Counted from the stretch's first letter, positions 55,655 to 64,000 are shown. The stretch: 64,000 nucleotides of DNA from Fimbriiglobus sp043785105 (GCA_043785105.1 JAYVXO010000216.1:6875-70874), one strand, 5' to 3'. Made by a program: numbers and translations. Notes: a model not told the origin generated them from the sequence alone.

Positions 55655-56890
55655 ATGAAACGCTGCCTCGCTCTGCTGCTCCTACTCTTTCCTTTAACTG
55701 CCACAGCCGCACCGCCAGTGCTGGAAGTCACGGGCGGCGCCACGACGCTCACCAACGTCGTGATCTCCGCACCATTGCCTGCGGGCTTTGATGCCGGCAT
55801 CAACAGCATCACGCTCCCGGATGGAATGCACATCCCTGCTCAGATCGGGGAAGGGTGGCTGCTGACTGACCCAGTCCGGGGCAAACGACTAACGTTCGTG
55901 TTGCCGAAATTACACGCCGGGGAAACGTTGAAGCTTCGCCCTACGACGCTGAACTACGTGAAAGCACCGCTGGCGTTCCAGTTCAAGGAAACCCCCGGCG
56001 AGTACGTCGATTTGCTGTTCGACCAACGCCCGGTGTTACGCTACATCAACAAGCCGCGCGATGGCACCACCAAGGACACGCACGAACTCACCTTCAAGCC
56101 GTACCACGGCGTTTTCGACCCGACGGATGGCAAGTCACTCATCACGAGTACGGCCTACTTGTCCGCCGATAAGACCAAAATGTTCCCACACCATCGCGGC
56201 CTGTTCTACGGCTGGTTGAAGATTAGCTATGGGGACAAAACCGGCATCGACACGTGGCACGGTCGCAAAGGCGAGTACACCCAACACGAAAAAATGCTGC
56301 TCACTGAAGCCGGGGAAGTGTACGGGCAACACCGTGCAGCGATTAGTTGGCACGGCCAAGACGGCGCACGGTTCGCCGATGAACAACGGGAAGTAACGGC
56401 GTTCAACATGAAGGGCGGAACGCTCATCGAATTCGCCTCCGTGTTGTCCACGAAACAACCCCTAGTGAAGCTCGACGGCGACCCGCAACACGCCGGGTTC
56501 CACTTCCGCGCGCACCAAGATGTCTCGGCAAAAGAAAACTCCAAGCAGACCGTCTACACCCGCCCCGACGGCAAAGACAAACCCGCTGCCACGCGAAACT
56601 GGCCCGCCCAAAAAGAACACGTGAACCTGGCGTGGGACGCCATGAGCTTCACGCTGCACGGCAAACGCTACACCGCCGTGTACCTAGATCGCCCCGACAA
56701 CCCCAAGGAAGCCCGCTTCAGCGAGCGTGACTACGGCCGCTTCGGCAGCTACTTCGTCTACGACCTGACCCCCGAAACCCCGCTCAAGGTGAAGTACCGC
56801 GTTTGGATTCAAGAAGGCGAATTGACTGCGGATCAGTGCGAGAACCTGAGCCAGGGGTTTGTGCATCCACCCGCAGTCAGTGTGAAGTAA
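55655..56890 (+). CDS. Secreted DUF6807 (PmoA-like) protein
   Basis: The 411-residue product has a signal peptide (MKRCLALLLLLFPLTATA, cleaved near residue 18) and matches the DUF6807 family (PF14100, historically annotated PmoA although it is not the methane monooxygenase subunit). Typical motifs are VLRYINKPRDGTTKDTHEL, FPHHRGLFYGWLK, TWHG and HAGFHFRAHQ. The family is common in planctomycetes and verrucomicrobia near polysaccharide degradation genes; the exact reaction is unknown. AGGAAG before the ATG is a good ribosome binding site. Terminators lie on both sides. Confidence 0.85.
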   Translation: MKRCLALLLLLFPLTATAAPPVLEVTGGATTLTNVVISAPLPAGFDAGINSITLPDGMHIPAQIGEGWLLTDPVRGKRLTFVLPKLHAGETLKLRPTTLNYVKAPLAFQFKETPGEYVDLLFDQRPVLRYINKPRDGTTKDTHELTFKPYHGVFDPTDGKSLITSTAYLSADKTKMFPHHRGLFYGWLKISYGDKTGIDTWHGRKGEYTQHEKMLLTEAGEVYGQHRAAISWHGQDGARFADEQREVTAFNMKGGTLIEFASVLSTKQPLVKLDGDPQHAGFHFRAHQDVSAKENSKQTVYTRPDGKDKPAATRNWPAQKEHVNLAWDAMSFTLHGKRYTAVYLDRPDNPKEARFSERDYGRFGSYFVYDLTPETPLKVKYRVWIQEGELTADQCENLSQGFVHPPAVSVK

Positions 56891-56914
56891 GTTAAAGTTT
56901 ACTTAGCCCACAAA

Positions 56915-56938
56915 GCCCACGAACGATCGTTCGTGGGC
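56915..56938 (+). terminator. 24-bp perfect palindrome terminator
   Basis: GCCCACGAACGA (56915-56926) is mirrored exactly by 56927-56938. It has the same AAAGCCCA and ACGATCGT boxes as the two other terminators, but the right end reads GTTC rather than TTT. It lies between the DUF6807 and PQQ-like genes. Confidence 0.75.
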
Positions 56939-56976
56939 GTTCACCCACTTACTACTCCCACCCCAGGAACATCACA

Positions 56977-58362
56977 ATGCGGATCCTCGCCTTACTGTTA
57001 ACTTTCACCGTGCCCGCCGTTGCACTAGCCGAAGATTGGCCGCAATGGCTCGGCCCGAACCGCGACGCCAAGTGGAACGAAACCGGGCTGATCGAGAAGT
57101 TCTCCAAGGACGGCCCCACGGTACTATGGGAGGCGAAAGTCGGCCTCGGGTACGCGGGTCCGGCGGTGGCGGCGGGCAAGGTGTTCGTAACGGATCGGTT
57201 AGTAGAGTCAGGCTCGCCGCAGCCGAAAAGTGCGTTCGATAAGGACACGGTCGTCACTGGCGTGGAACGGGTGCTGGCGTTCGACGAGAAGACCGGCAAG
57301 CAACTTTGGGCGCACGAGTACCCCTGCAAGTATCGCATCAGCTACGCCGCCGGCCCGCGCTGCACCCCGACTGTCGACGGCGACCGGGTTTACACCCTCG
57401 GCGCGATGGGGGACTTGCTCTGCTTAGACGTGACGGACGGCACGGTGGTCTGGTCCAAGCAGTTCATGACCGAGTTCGGCGCGAATGTGCCGGTGTGGGG
57501 CTTTTCGTCGCACCCGCTCATTGATGGCGACAACTTGATTTGTCTCGTCGGCGGGTCCAAAGGTCGGCTCGTGATGGCGTTTGACAAGAAAACCGGCGCG
57601 GTGAAGTGGCAGTCGCTCAGCTACGATTCCGGCGACTTCGGCTACGCCTCGCCAGTGATTCATACGATTGCGGGCAAACGGCAACTCATCATCTGGCACC
57701 CGAAAGCCGTCGTCTCGCTGGACCCCACCACCGGGACGAAAATCTGGGACGTACCGATGGCCGTGAAGTTCGCACTGACCGCACCCCAGGTTCGCGTGCA
57801 AGGCGATCAACTGTTTGTGACCTCGTTCTACGACGGCGCGATGTTGTTGAAAGTCGGGGCCGACTCCGCCAGCGTCGTCTGGAAGAGCAAGGCCAAGGGC
57901 GAGACCCCCGGCAAGACGACCGACCTCAGTTCGATCATGCCAACTCCGGTCTGGCGCGGCGACTACATCTACGGCGTCTGTAGCTACGGGCAATTGCGCT
58001 GCATCGAAGCGGCCACCGGCAAGCGGGTCTGGGAAACGATGCAGGCGACCCGAGGCCCGCTGACCCCCGCTGCCGTAAAAGCCCGCGAAGCCCCGTCCGA
58101 AACCCAGCCGTGGTCCGAACGCTGGTCGAACGCCTTCCTGGTCGAGAACGGCGAGCGGTTCATCCTGTTCAACGAACAAGGCGAGTTGATCTTTGCGAAC
58201 CTCACCCCCAAGGGTTACGAAGAAATGGACCGCGTCCAGATTTTGAAACCCACCAACAAGCTCGCGGGCCGCCCCGTCATCTGGATGCACCCCGCCTACG
58301 CCAACCGCAACGTCTACGCCCGTAACGACGAAAAGCTGGTGTGCGTGAGTCTGGCGAAGTGA
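56977..58362 (+). CDS. Secreted PQQ-like beta-propeller protein
   Basis: The 461-residue product has a signal peptide (residues 1-18, ending VALAEDWPQ) and the planctomycete-typical start WPQWLGPNRDAKWNETGL. Repeated blades of the PQQ-like propeller (BamB/quinoprotein-like) are seen: VLAFDEKTGKQLWAHEYP, LLCLDVTDGTVVWSKQF, VMAFDKKTGAVKWQSL, VVSLDPTTGTKIWDVPM and LRCIEAATGKRVWE. PQQ binding residues cannot be confirmed. Such proteins are abundant in planctomycetes with unknown substrates. AGGAA before the ATG supports the start. Confidence 0.85.
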   Translation: MRILALLLTFTVPAVALAEDWPQWLGPNRDAKWNETGLIEKFSKDGPTVLWEAKVGLGYAGPAVAAGKVFVTDRLVESGSPQPKSAFDKDTVVTGVERVLAFDEKTGKQLWAHEYPCKYRISYAAGPRCTPTVDGDRVYTLGAMGDLLCLDVTDGTVVWSKQFMTEFGANVPVWGFSSHPLIDGDNLICLVGGSKGRLVMAFDKKTGAVKWQSLSYDSGDFGYASPVIHTIAGKRQLIIWHPKAVVSLDPTTGTKIWDVPMAVKFALTAPQVRVQGDQLFVTSFYDGAMLLKVGADSASVVWKSKAKGETPGKTTDLSSIMPTPVWRGDYIYGVCSYGQLRCIEAATGKRVWETMQATRGPLTPAAVKAREAPSETQPWSERWSNAFLVENGERFILFNEQGELIFANLTPKGYEEMDRVQILKPTNKLAGRPVIWMHPAYANRNVYARNDEKLVCVSLAK

Positions 58363-58410
58363 TGGTGTCCAATCGGAATGAACAGAGGTTCTCGATACGG
58401 AGGAGGCGTG

Positions 58411-59001
58411 ATGAAGGGACGAGAAAGTGGGATGCCGGACGAGACCTATTGGGACAAGTTCTTCAACCCAGGCTGAATGGTCGCCAAGCTCGACTGCACG
58501 GGTCCGTGCGGGGATGTCGTTGAGTTCGGCTGTGGGTATGGCACTTTCACCATCCCAGCCGCAAGGCTGGTTGCAGGGAAAGTCATTGCGCTGGACATCG
58601 AACCCGAGATGGTGGCCGAGACCAACCGGAAGGCCGAGGTCGCTGGGCTAGCCAATGTGACCGCCGTTGTGAGTGACTTCGTAGCCAACGGTTGTGGGGT
58701 GGCGGACGGGCAAGCCGGGTACGCCCTGCTGTTCAACATCCTCCACCTGGAGAATCCAGTCGGGCTACTGCACGAGGCGTGTCGGGTGCTGGCTCCCGGC
58801 GGCAAGGTCGGCATCATCCACTGGCGACGAGACATCGAGACGCCGCGTGGGCCGTCGATGCCGATCCGCCCCACCGCCGAGCAGTGCCGGACCTGGGGCG
58901 AGACGGCGGGGTTCGAGTTCGTCCGGTATGAATCGCTGTGCTGTTGTTCCTGGCATTGGGGCTTGGTGATGCAAAAGCCAGGTCAACGGGATAGACTCTG
59001 A
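58411..59001 (+). pseudogene. SAM-dependent methyltransferase gene split by in-frame TGA
   Basis: A strong ribosome binding site (GGAGGAGG, 58398-58405) precedes an ATG at 58411. The first 21 codons (MKGRESGMP...FFNPG) are the usual N-terminus of a small class I methyltransferase family, followed by TGA at 58474-58476 and then, in the same frame, the rest: VVEFGCGYGTFTIPAARL (SAM motif I), ALDIEPEMVAE, LLFNILHLENP and VGIIHWRRDIETPRGPSMPIRP, ending at 59001. Only one codon is wrong. A restart at ATG 58477 would give a 174-residue product without the N-terminal helix. The 3' end overlaps the convergent MFS gene by 19 bases. Confidence 0.75.
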
Positions 59002-60248
59002 CCCGACACATCGACGGTAGGCCGGATCAGCAACACGAGGACGACGGAGACGATGGCGGCACCGGCGAAGGTGCTAAAGATCAGGTTTAATGGCACCTCT
59101 CGGTCTCGCAAAATCCCGAAGCCCCAGTCGGCGAGACCACCACAACTGATGCTGACGAAGTTCATAAAACCGTAGCCGGTGGCACGGAGATGAGGCCGAA
59201 CAATCTGCGACAAGATCGGCATGTTGTTGCAGTCGAAGAAACCCCAACCGAGGCCGAACAGGACTAGAAACGCGATGGCTACGCCAAGCGAGCCAGCGTT
59301 CCCGACCCCAAAGATCGCCGGGACAATTAGGCACATCCCAATGGCGCTAGTGAAGATTCGGCCTCGGTGGTGCCGCCGCATCCAACGGTCTGCCAACCAC
59401 CCCCCGAGGAACGCACCGACGATTGCCGCGACCTGCCAGTACAACGTGGCAGCGACCCCGGCTTGGCCCTGGCCGATGTTAAATTGCTTCTTCAGGATCG
59501 ACGGCATCCAGTCTCGTACCACCCACCCCGCCAACGCCGGAAGCGTAAAGTAGAGTACCAACAGAATGAACGAGACGTTGGTGAACAACTCCCGCGCCGC
59601 ACCAACGGGAGATGCCTTGAGTACCGTGTCGTCCGTCGCCGACTTCGCGGCATCGCGCAGCAAGAACACGAGGGGGAAGGCGTAGAGCATTCCGACGATA
59701 CCACAGGTGTCGAACGCGAACCGCCACCCCAGGTCGGGGGCGGAGGCGACGTAGCCGCCAAACCCGCCCGTAATCACGCCGCAGTAGATGGCCATTTGAT
59801 GTAGCCCGACGGCCCGCGACCTCGTCGTGCCGGTGTGGTAATCCGTGATGAGGGCCAGCGCCGCCGGGATGTAGAACGCCTCGCTGATTCCCATCAGCGA
59901 CCTCACCCAGAGCAACTCGTTGTAGGTGGTAACCTGTCCCGTCCACCACGTCACCGCCGACCACACGAACAGGCTACCGCAAATGGTGTAGCGCCGACTA
60001 AAGCGGTCCGCGATGTAGCCACCCAGGGGACTGAGAAAAGCATACACCCACTTAAACTGACCAAGCATCAACCCCCACAATGCTTGCGCGTTATCGGCTT
60101 CACCCAGGCTGGGGATGTCCGCCATCACCGACGACTGCATCGCGGCCAACATCTGGCGATCCAGGTAATTCAGTAGGGCCACCGGCATCAACAAAATCAC
60201 GACCAACCACGCCGTGCGGCCAACAGTTGCGGGGGCGAGAGAACTCAT
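58983..60248 (-). CDS. MFS transporter
   Basis: The 421-residue protein has about 12 membrane helices and MFS signatures: DRQMLAAMQSSVMADIP after helix 1, the loop motif GGYIADRFSRRYTI (between helices 2 and 3), and the second half with GGWLADRWMRRHHRGRIF. The order and length suggest a member related to anion/sugar acid or organic solute carriers, but the substrate is not predictable. The ATG at 60248 is preferred over an upstream ATG at 60290, because it is preceded by AAGGA and avoids overlap with the upstream gene. It follows a PLP enzyme gene by 11 bases on the same strand, so the enzyme may act on the imported compound. Confidence 0.85.
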   Translation of the reverse strand: MSSLAPATVGRTAWLVVILLMPVALLNYLDRQMLAAMQSSVMADIPSLGEADNAQALWGLMLGQFKWVYAFLSPLGGYIADRFSRRYTICGSLFVWSAVTWWTGQVTTYNELLWVRSLMGISEAFYIPAALALITDYHTGTTRSRAVGLHQMAIYCGVITGGFGGYVASAPDLGWRFAFDTCGIVGMLYAFPLVFLLRDAAKSATDDTVLKASPVGAARELFTNVSFILLVLYFTLPALAGWVVRDWMPSILKKQFNIGQGQAGVAATLYWQVAAIVGAFLGGWLADRWMRRHHRGRIFTSAIGMCLIVPAIFGVGNAGSLGVAIAFLVLFGLGWGFFDCNNMPILSQIVRPHLRATGYGFMNFVSISCGGLADWGFGILRDREVPLNLIFSTFAGAAIVSVVLVLLIRPTVDVSGQSLSR

Positions 60249-60259
60249 CTCACGTGTCC

Positions 60260-61279
60260 TTATCCGGGTTGTCCGGCGGTTGCGATCCACGTGCGAAACG
60301 TGTCGTCGTCAACGTTGCGACCACTAATGACGGCGACGAGGTCGCCATCGCCGGCTAGATCGACCTGGCGGGTTAGGAGGGCCGCCACGGCAATCGCCCC
60401 AGAGGGTTCAGTTCGCAAGCCGTGTTGTGCATAGAGCCATCTCATCGCGTCTCGGGTTGATCGGTCCGTCACGGCCACGGCCCGGTTCACAAGTTGCTTC
60501 AAGATCGGCCAGTTGTGTTCGCCCACGTCATACGACAACAGGCCATCGCAGATACTTGCGGGCCGATCCAGGCGAATCCGTTGCCCGGCAACGAGTGACT
60601 GGCAAAAATCATTGGCTCCATCGGGTTCGACACCGATGATCTGGGCTGAAGGGAAGCCGTCAGCGATTCCCAGTGCGTGGCCTGCCATGAGACCTCCACC
60701 GCTGACCGGACACAAGAAGTGAGAAAGCCCCCGGCCCTCCCGGCGTAGGTCGTCAACAATTTCCAGCGCGCCGACGCCGTTGCCAGCGATCACGTGGGGG
60801 TCATCGTAGGGCGACGCCTGGACCGCGCCTTCCATCTCGGTAATCTCGCGCGTTAACCGATCGCGCTCCCCAGTCTCGTGGTCGCGGGCACTGTCGTAGG
60901 TGCGAACCTCCGCCCCGAACGACCTTGTTCGCTCGAACTTGATTCGCGGCGCTGATTCCGGCATCACGACGATTACTCGCTTGCCGAACCGCATTCCCGC
61001 AAACGCGATCCCGGACGCGAAATTCCCCGACGAATGAGCCGTGACCGGGCACGTCCCCAACCGCTCCAGGTTGTTCGCCATCCAGTTCAAGCCACCCAGG
61101 AGTTTGAACGACCCCGATGGCGTCCAGCCATAGTCCTTCAGCCAAACACGGCGCGTTGGGGGCAACCCAAGCTCCCGCTCCAGCGCGTAGGATCGAACAA
61201 ACGGAGCAGGCGAGATGTGAAGCCGAATGACGCGCTCCGCGGCTCGCACCTCTTGAATCGTGACGACTCGAACGGTCAT
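60260..61279 (-). CDS. PLP-dependent threonine/serine dehydratase-like enzyme
   Basis: The 339-residue product is a fold-type II PLP enzyme of the threonine dehydratase/serine racemase group. The PLP Lys is K59 in PSGSFKLLGG; SSGNFASGIAFAG is the substrate loop, CPVSGGGLMAGHA the PLP-phosphate glycine loop, and GLRTEPSGAIAVAAL the C-terminal Ser region. The usual sequence SFKxRGA is SFKLLGG here, so the substrate may differ from threonine. It is upstream of an MFS transporter gene and downstream of a secreted protein gene, all on one strand, which suggests use of an external amino compound. Confidence 0.85.
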   Translation of the reverse strand: MTVRVVTIQEVRAAERVIRLHISPAPFVRSYALERELGLPPTRRVWLKDYGWTPSGSFKLLGGLNWMANNLERLGTCPVTAHSSGNFASGIAFAGMRFGKRVIVVMPESAPRIKFERTRSFGAEVRTYDSARDHETGERDRLTREITEMEGAVQASPYDDPHVIAGNGVGALEIVDDLRREGRGLSHFLCPVSGGGLMAGHALGIADGFPSAQIIGVEPDGANDFCQSLVAGQRIRLDRPASICDGLLSYDVGEHNWPILKQLVNRAVAVTDRSTRDAMRWLYAQHGLRTEPSGAIAVAALLTRQVDLAGDGDLVAVISGRNVDDDTFRTWIATAGQPG

Positions 61280-61296
61280 AGTCTTCTACTTTCCCG

Positions 61297-62847
61297 TTAA
61301 GGCAACCGGACTGGCTTGAGTGCCGCGGCACCAAGGTCGAGGCGGTACAGCACTTGGTTGTAGTTATACCGTGGAGTCTTCTCGGGGTTGCCGGAAAAGT
61401 CGTTCGTGTACGTCCCCTCGAAGTGGATCGTCCGCCCGCCGTCGCGGTCCAGGAACTTGTGGTGGCAGACGTTGTAGAACGTCTGCCGGTCGTGGGTGAC
61501 GACTCGCACGGCCTGTTTGAACGGCCCGGTCGGGGCCTCCGCCTCGGAGTACCAAACCTCGCCCAGGTAGGAGGACTTGCCGCCGATCTGTCCGGCGACC
61601 AGCACCCACTTGTCGCGGTACGAGTTCCACCGCACGGTCCCACTGTGCAACACGATCCGGTCGGCGGGGTGTGCTACGTCCGCCGGACAAAATCGCGCGT
61701 GGTCTGGTTTAATCTTGCCATCCTTCACCCACTGCCGTTCTGTTTTGGAATCTACTGGTGCCATCTCCTTCTGCCAGCGCCAGAGTGGCTTGCCGTCCGG
61801 GTCCAGGTCTGGCTCAGTGGCCTTACCATCTCCTGCCGACTTGGCACAGGTGAACGCCTCGTACTTGTCGGGATCGAGTACGGCGGTCAGGGTTGCCGGG
61901 ACGCGGACGTTCGGATTTGGACTGCCGAATAGTAGCCACTTGGTGCCGTCTTCTTCAAAGGCGATGGGATGTCCGGTGGGCCTACGCCACGTCTCTTTTA
62001 ACGGGAGTTGCTTGGCCGATTTGAAGATGCTCGTCTCGTCGTCGAACACCGCAATGCCCTGTTCAAACTCGCCGTCCAAGCCCTTCCGCCGCGAGTAGTG
62101 GCTGACGAGTTTCTCCGCACCCTCGGCGTCGGGCACGACGACCAGCGCCCCTACCCACACGACGCCTTCCGGACGTTCCGGCAGTGGCATCATAGCCCGC
62201 GTGAATCCGTCCTTGGCCACGAAATACTCGAACGCAATTCCGGCGACGGGGTCGGACTTCGCGTCTTGGGGGTCGAACGTCGGGGTGGTGGCCCCGGCCA
62301 TGCGGAACAGCCCGAGCGGGTAGCTCATGCGCTGCGTATCGCCCCAGAACCAGTACACCTTGTTGCGGTACCCGATCGCCTGAACGCTATCTTGCCCGCC
62401 GACCTTTCCCCGGTTGTGGGGTTCGGGCAACGGTACCTTGTGGCCAAGTAGAACGCTGTCTCGGTACAGCCCTTCGCCCGTCAGTCGGCACAGCCGTTCC
62501 GCGACATTCCGCCGTGTCAGTTGAATCTCCGCAACCGCCCCGGCCCGTGGGGTGATCTTCGCGCCCGCGATCCCGAACCCGTCCTTCTTCACCTCGTACC
62601 CGTGGCTACGGACGGTGAAGTACACATCCTGCCCCATCAGCCCCGGTTCATGGAACGCGACGCGGCCTGCGTTATCGGTGACAAACTTCAGGCAGTTGAC
62701 CGTCTCCAGTTCCACGAGCGGAATGCCTCGCCCCGTTGCGGCGTCAACGACTTGAATCTCCGCCCAGATCTCGGGAGATGCGAAAATGCTTTGCTGCGTA
62801 ACGAAGCCAGATACCATCAGCAACAGCCCGAAACAAATCCGCGTCAT
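61297..62847 (-). CDS. Secreted carboxypeptidase-regulatory-like and propeller (DUF4185-like) protein
   Basis: The 516-residue product has a signal peptide (residues 1-23, FASPE). Residues 27-100 look like a carboxypeptidase regulatory-like beta-sandwich (IQVVDAATGRGIPLVELETV, then FTVRSHGYEVKK). Residues 140-510 resemble a five-bladed propeller of the DUF4185/glycosidase type: YWFWGDTQRMSYPLGLFRMAG, GHPIAFEEDGTKWLLFGSPNP, VRWNSYRDKWVLVAGQIGGKS and IHFEGTYTNDFSGNPEKTPRYNYNQV. The YWFWGDT motif and the final NYNQVLYRL fit such domains. Catalytic residues could not be assigned. It is first of three co-directional genes with the PLP enzyme and transporter. Confidence 0.72.
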   Translation of the reverse strand: MTRICFGLLLMVSGFVTQQSIFASPEIWAEIQVVDAATGRGIPLVELETVNCLKFVTDNAGRVAFHEPGLMGQDVYFTVRSHGYEVKKDGFGIAGAKITPRAGAVAEIQLTRRNVAERLCRLTGEGLYRDSVLLGHKVPLPEPHNRGKVGGQDSVQAIGYRNKVYWFWGDTQRMSYPLGLFRMAGATTPTFDPQDAKSDPVAGIAFEYFVAKDGFTRAMMPLPERPEGVVWVGALVVVPDAEGAEKLVSHYSRRKGLDGEFEQGIAVFDDETSIFKSAKQLPLKETWRRPTGHPIAFEEDGTKWLLFGSPNPNVRVPATLTAVLDPDKYEAFTCAKSAGDGKATEPDLDPDGKPLWRWQKEMAPVDSKTERQWVKDGKIKPDHARFCPADVAHPADRIVLHSGTVRWNSYRDKWVLVAGQIGGKSSYLGEVWYSEAEAPTGPFKQAVRVVTHDRQTFYNVCHHKFLDRDGGRTIHFEGTYTNDFSGNPEKTPRYNYNQVLYRLDLGAAALKPVRLP

Positions 62848-63079
62848 GACCCACCCCCTTATTCGAGTGGTTCCTGTTTTAGCAGAATTTCGGGCGTGGG
62901 GCGTTCGTCAGTGGCCCGGCACCGGGTTCGCGGACTGGTCTGAGTGCTAAAACAAGTCATGAAGTCTTGAAGAGTAGTGATTTTCTTCAGGCGACTGACA
63001 AGCAACACTATGGGAGAATGAAGTTGAATTTCGTACAGTGATATTTAGGGACGGGTTGCTGCTGTGTTAGGATTCTTAC

Positions 63080-63097
63080 AGCGTTGACTTGTCAACG
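63080..63097. promoter_or_regulatory. Perfect palindrome before the DUF2806 gene
   Basis: GCGTTGAC TT GTCAACGC (63080-63097) is an exact 8-base dyad, 44 bases before the ATG at 63142. It contains TTGAC, so it could be an operator overlapping a -35 box. No transcription factor gene is adjacent. The rest of the 294-base gap 62848-63141 holds nothing recognised. Confidence 0.5.
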
Positions 63098-63141
63098 CCA
63101 CGAAGCGTTTCTGCAAGCTCGAATCAATTAAAAGAGTTTAT

Positions 63142-63933
63142 ATGAACGATCTATCAGCAGTTACGCAAAACTTTGGGCAGATTGCAACGGTTCTTGGAAT
63201 TGTCGCTGTTACCAAATCTGTCGCCAAACTGCTAGGCACAGTCTCAGACCAGATCGGGTTGTTCCTGGAGCCGATTCACATTCGCAGAAAGAGCCATGCT
63301 GAGGCAGTGGCACTTAAAGCCGAAGCGACTGCAAAAGCAGAAGTGTCTGTCATAGAGATCGAGAGCAAGATCAACATCGAGAATATCACAGATCGCACTG
63401 CAGAAAGCGTCAGGAAACGGGACGAAAAGCGACAGAAAAATAAAGAAGCGATCATCAAGAAAGCGGCGGATGAAATGCCGGAACACGCTTCTGATGAAGC
63501 AGTCGATGAAGATTGGATCGCACAGTTTTTCGAGAGTTGTCAGGATGTCAGCAACGAGCAAATGCAGTCGGTTTGGGCGAGGTTACTTGCGGGTGAAGTC
63601 GCAAAGCCGGGGTCTTTTTCTCGCAGGTCTCTTGCTCTGATAAAAGTGATGAGTAAAGCCGATGCTGATTTATTTACACGCTTTTGTTCAACCGTTTGGC
63701 AAACGCCAAATGATCTTTTATCCGTGTTGTCGTTGTGGAGCAGTTTAGAAGCAGAAATTATTGACTACTTCAACTTGAAATTTGTGGATTTGGCACACCT
63801 CGACGCGCTCGGTGTCATACGTTATGACACAGCAGGATATGTGTTAAAGTTCAACACTGGCGATGTGAAGACAGTCTGGCATTATTACGGCAGACCTCAC
63901 ATACTTAGGAGTTACGCAGTCGCGGCATTTTGA
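63142..63933 (+). CDS. DUF2806 domain protein
   Basis: The 263-residue product matches DUF2806. It starts with a possible membrane or amphipathic helix (residues 8-32), a charged Lys/Glu-rich region (50-100), and the family core DEDWIAQFFESCQDVSNEQM, then WARLLAGEVAKPGSFSRRSLA, and LSLWSSLEAEIIDYF. The function is unknown; some members sit near accessory or defence regions. The codon use is more AT-rich than in neighbours (for example ATAAAAGTGATGAGTAAAGC), consistent with later acquisition. Confidence 0.78.
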   Translation: MNDLSAVTQNFGQIATVLGIVAVTKSVAKLLGTVSDQIGLFLEPIHIRRKSHAEAVALKAEATAKAEVSVIEIESKINIENITDRTAESVRKRDEKRQKNKEAIIKKAADEMPEHASDEAVDEDWIAQFFESCQDVSNEQMQSVWARLLAGEVAKPGSFSRRSLALIKVMSKADADLFTRFCSTVWQTPNDLLSVLSLWSSLEAEIIDYFNLKFVDLAHLDALGVIRYDTAGYVLKFNTGDVKTVWHYYGRPHILRSYAVAAF

Positions 63934-64000
63934 AGGCGGTATCGCGGAGTCGTTCGGTACGCGCGGACGGCATCCTGGACGATCTGCCACTTCGCGGTCA
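63912..64000 (-). CDS. Possible C-terminal fragment of an unknown gene
   Basis: On the minus strand a frame is open from the window edge to a TAA at 63912-63914 and reads TAKWQIVQDAVRAYRTTPRY and eight more residues. Only 28 residues are visible. It overlaps the end of the DUF2806 gene by 22 bases. The composition is plausible for coding but no family is recognised. Confidence 0.25.
   Translation of the reverse strand, partial: TAKWQIVQDAVRAYRTTPRYRLQNAATA

Overview
The window is about 64 kb of chromosomal DNA from a planctomycete, most likely of the family Gemmataceae. The pointers are ECF sigma factors fused to membrane and extracytoplasmic domains, a DUF1559 module, an LEDRxVP-type N-terminus on a secreted FG-GAP protein, a Minf_1886 (TIGR04138) protein, a DUF6807 protein, zinc-ribbon membrane proteins, and many palindromic intergenic repeats. 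No phage, plasmid, CRISPR array or complete insertion sequence was seen.

Region 1 (1-2.2 kb) holds the 3' end of a TGS-domain GTPase, a PSP1/RicT-like protein and two small lineage-restricted genes. Region 2 (2.5-18.3 kb) is the core gene-expression locus in classical bacterial order: tRNA-Thr, Tyr, Gly, Thr, tuf, tRNA-Trp, secE, nusG, rplK, rplA, rplJ, rplL, rpoB, rpoC. Several products are unusual: EF-Tu has a rewritten switch I, SecE has a five- or six-helix N-terminal extension, and L1 and NusG carry extensions. Palindromic repeats sit between tRNAs, between rpoB and rpoC, and after rpoC.

Region 3 (18.4-30.5 kb) holds a MoeA with a C-terminal periplasmic-binding-like domain, an FG-GAP surface protein, a DUF420 protein, a beta-decarboxylating dehydrogenase, a lipoprotein, a three-gene set with a STAS and a LamG protein, and a Cys-type formate dehydrogenase alpha subunit that would need the molybdenum cofactor. 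Region 4 (30.5-41 kb) has an ECF sigma factor fused to a degenerate peptidase-like domain, RNase R carrying an in-frame insertion made of intergenic repeat DNA, a YhaM-type exoribonuclease, a methyltransferase, zinc-ribbon proteins and a trypsin-like protease.

Region 5 (41-43 kb) looks more AT-rich and contains a frameshifted WD40 gene. Region 6 (43-55 kb) has isocitrate dehydrogenase, a lysine 2,3-aminomutase with an ATP-grasp ligase, a second ECF fusion (to DUF1559), a transmembrane Ser/Thr kinase with a large external domain, and a pyrE-DUF350-lipoprotein-PII operon. Region 7 (55-64 kb) holds a pterin dehydratase, two secreted proteins, a methyltransferase gene split by an in-frame TGA, an MFS transporter with a PLP enzyme and a secreted propeller-like protein, and a DUF2806 gene.

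The most notable features are the recoded or broken genes, the fused one-component regulators, and a dense family of palindromic elements, one of which has entered the rnr coding sequence in frame. All domain calls come from reading the translated sequence by eye; no database search was run.
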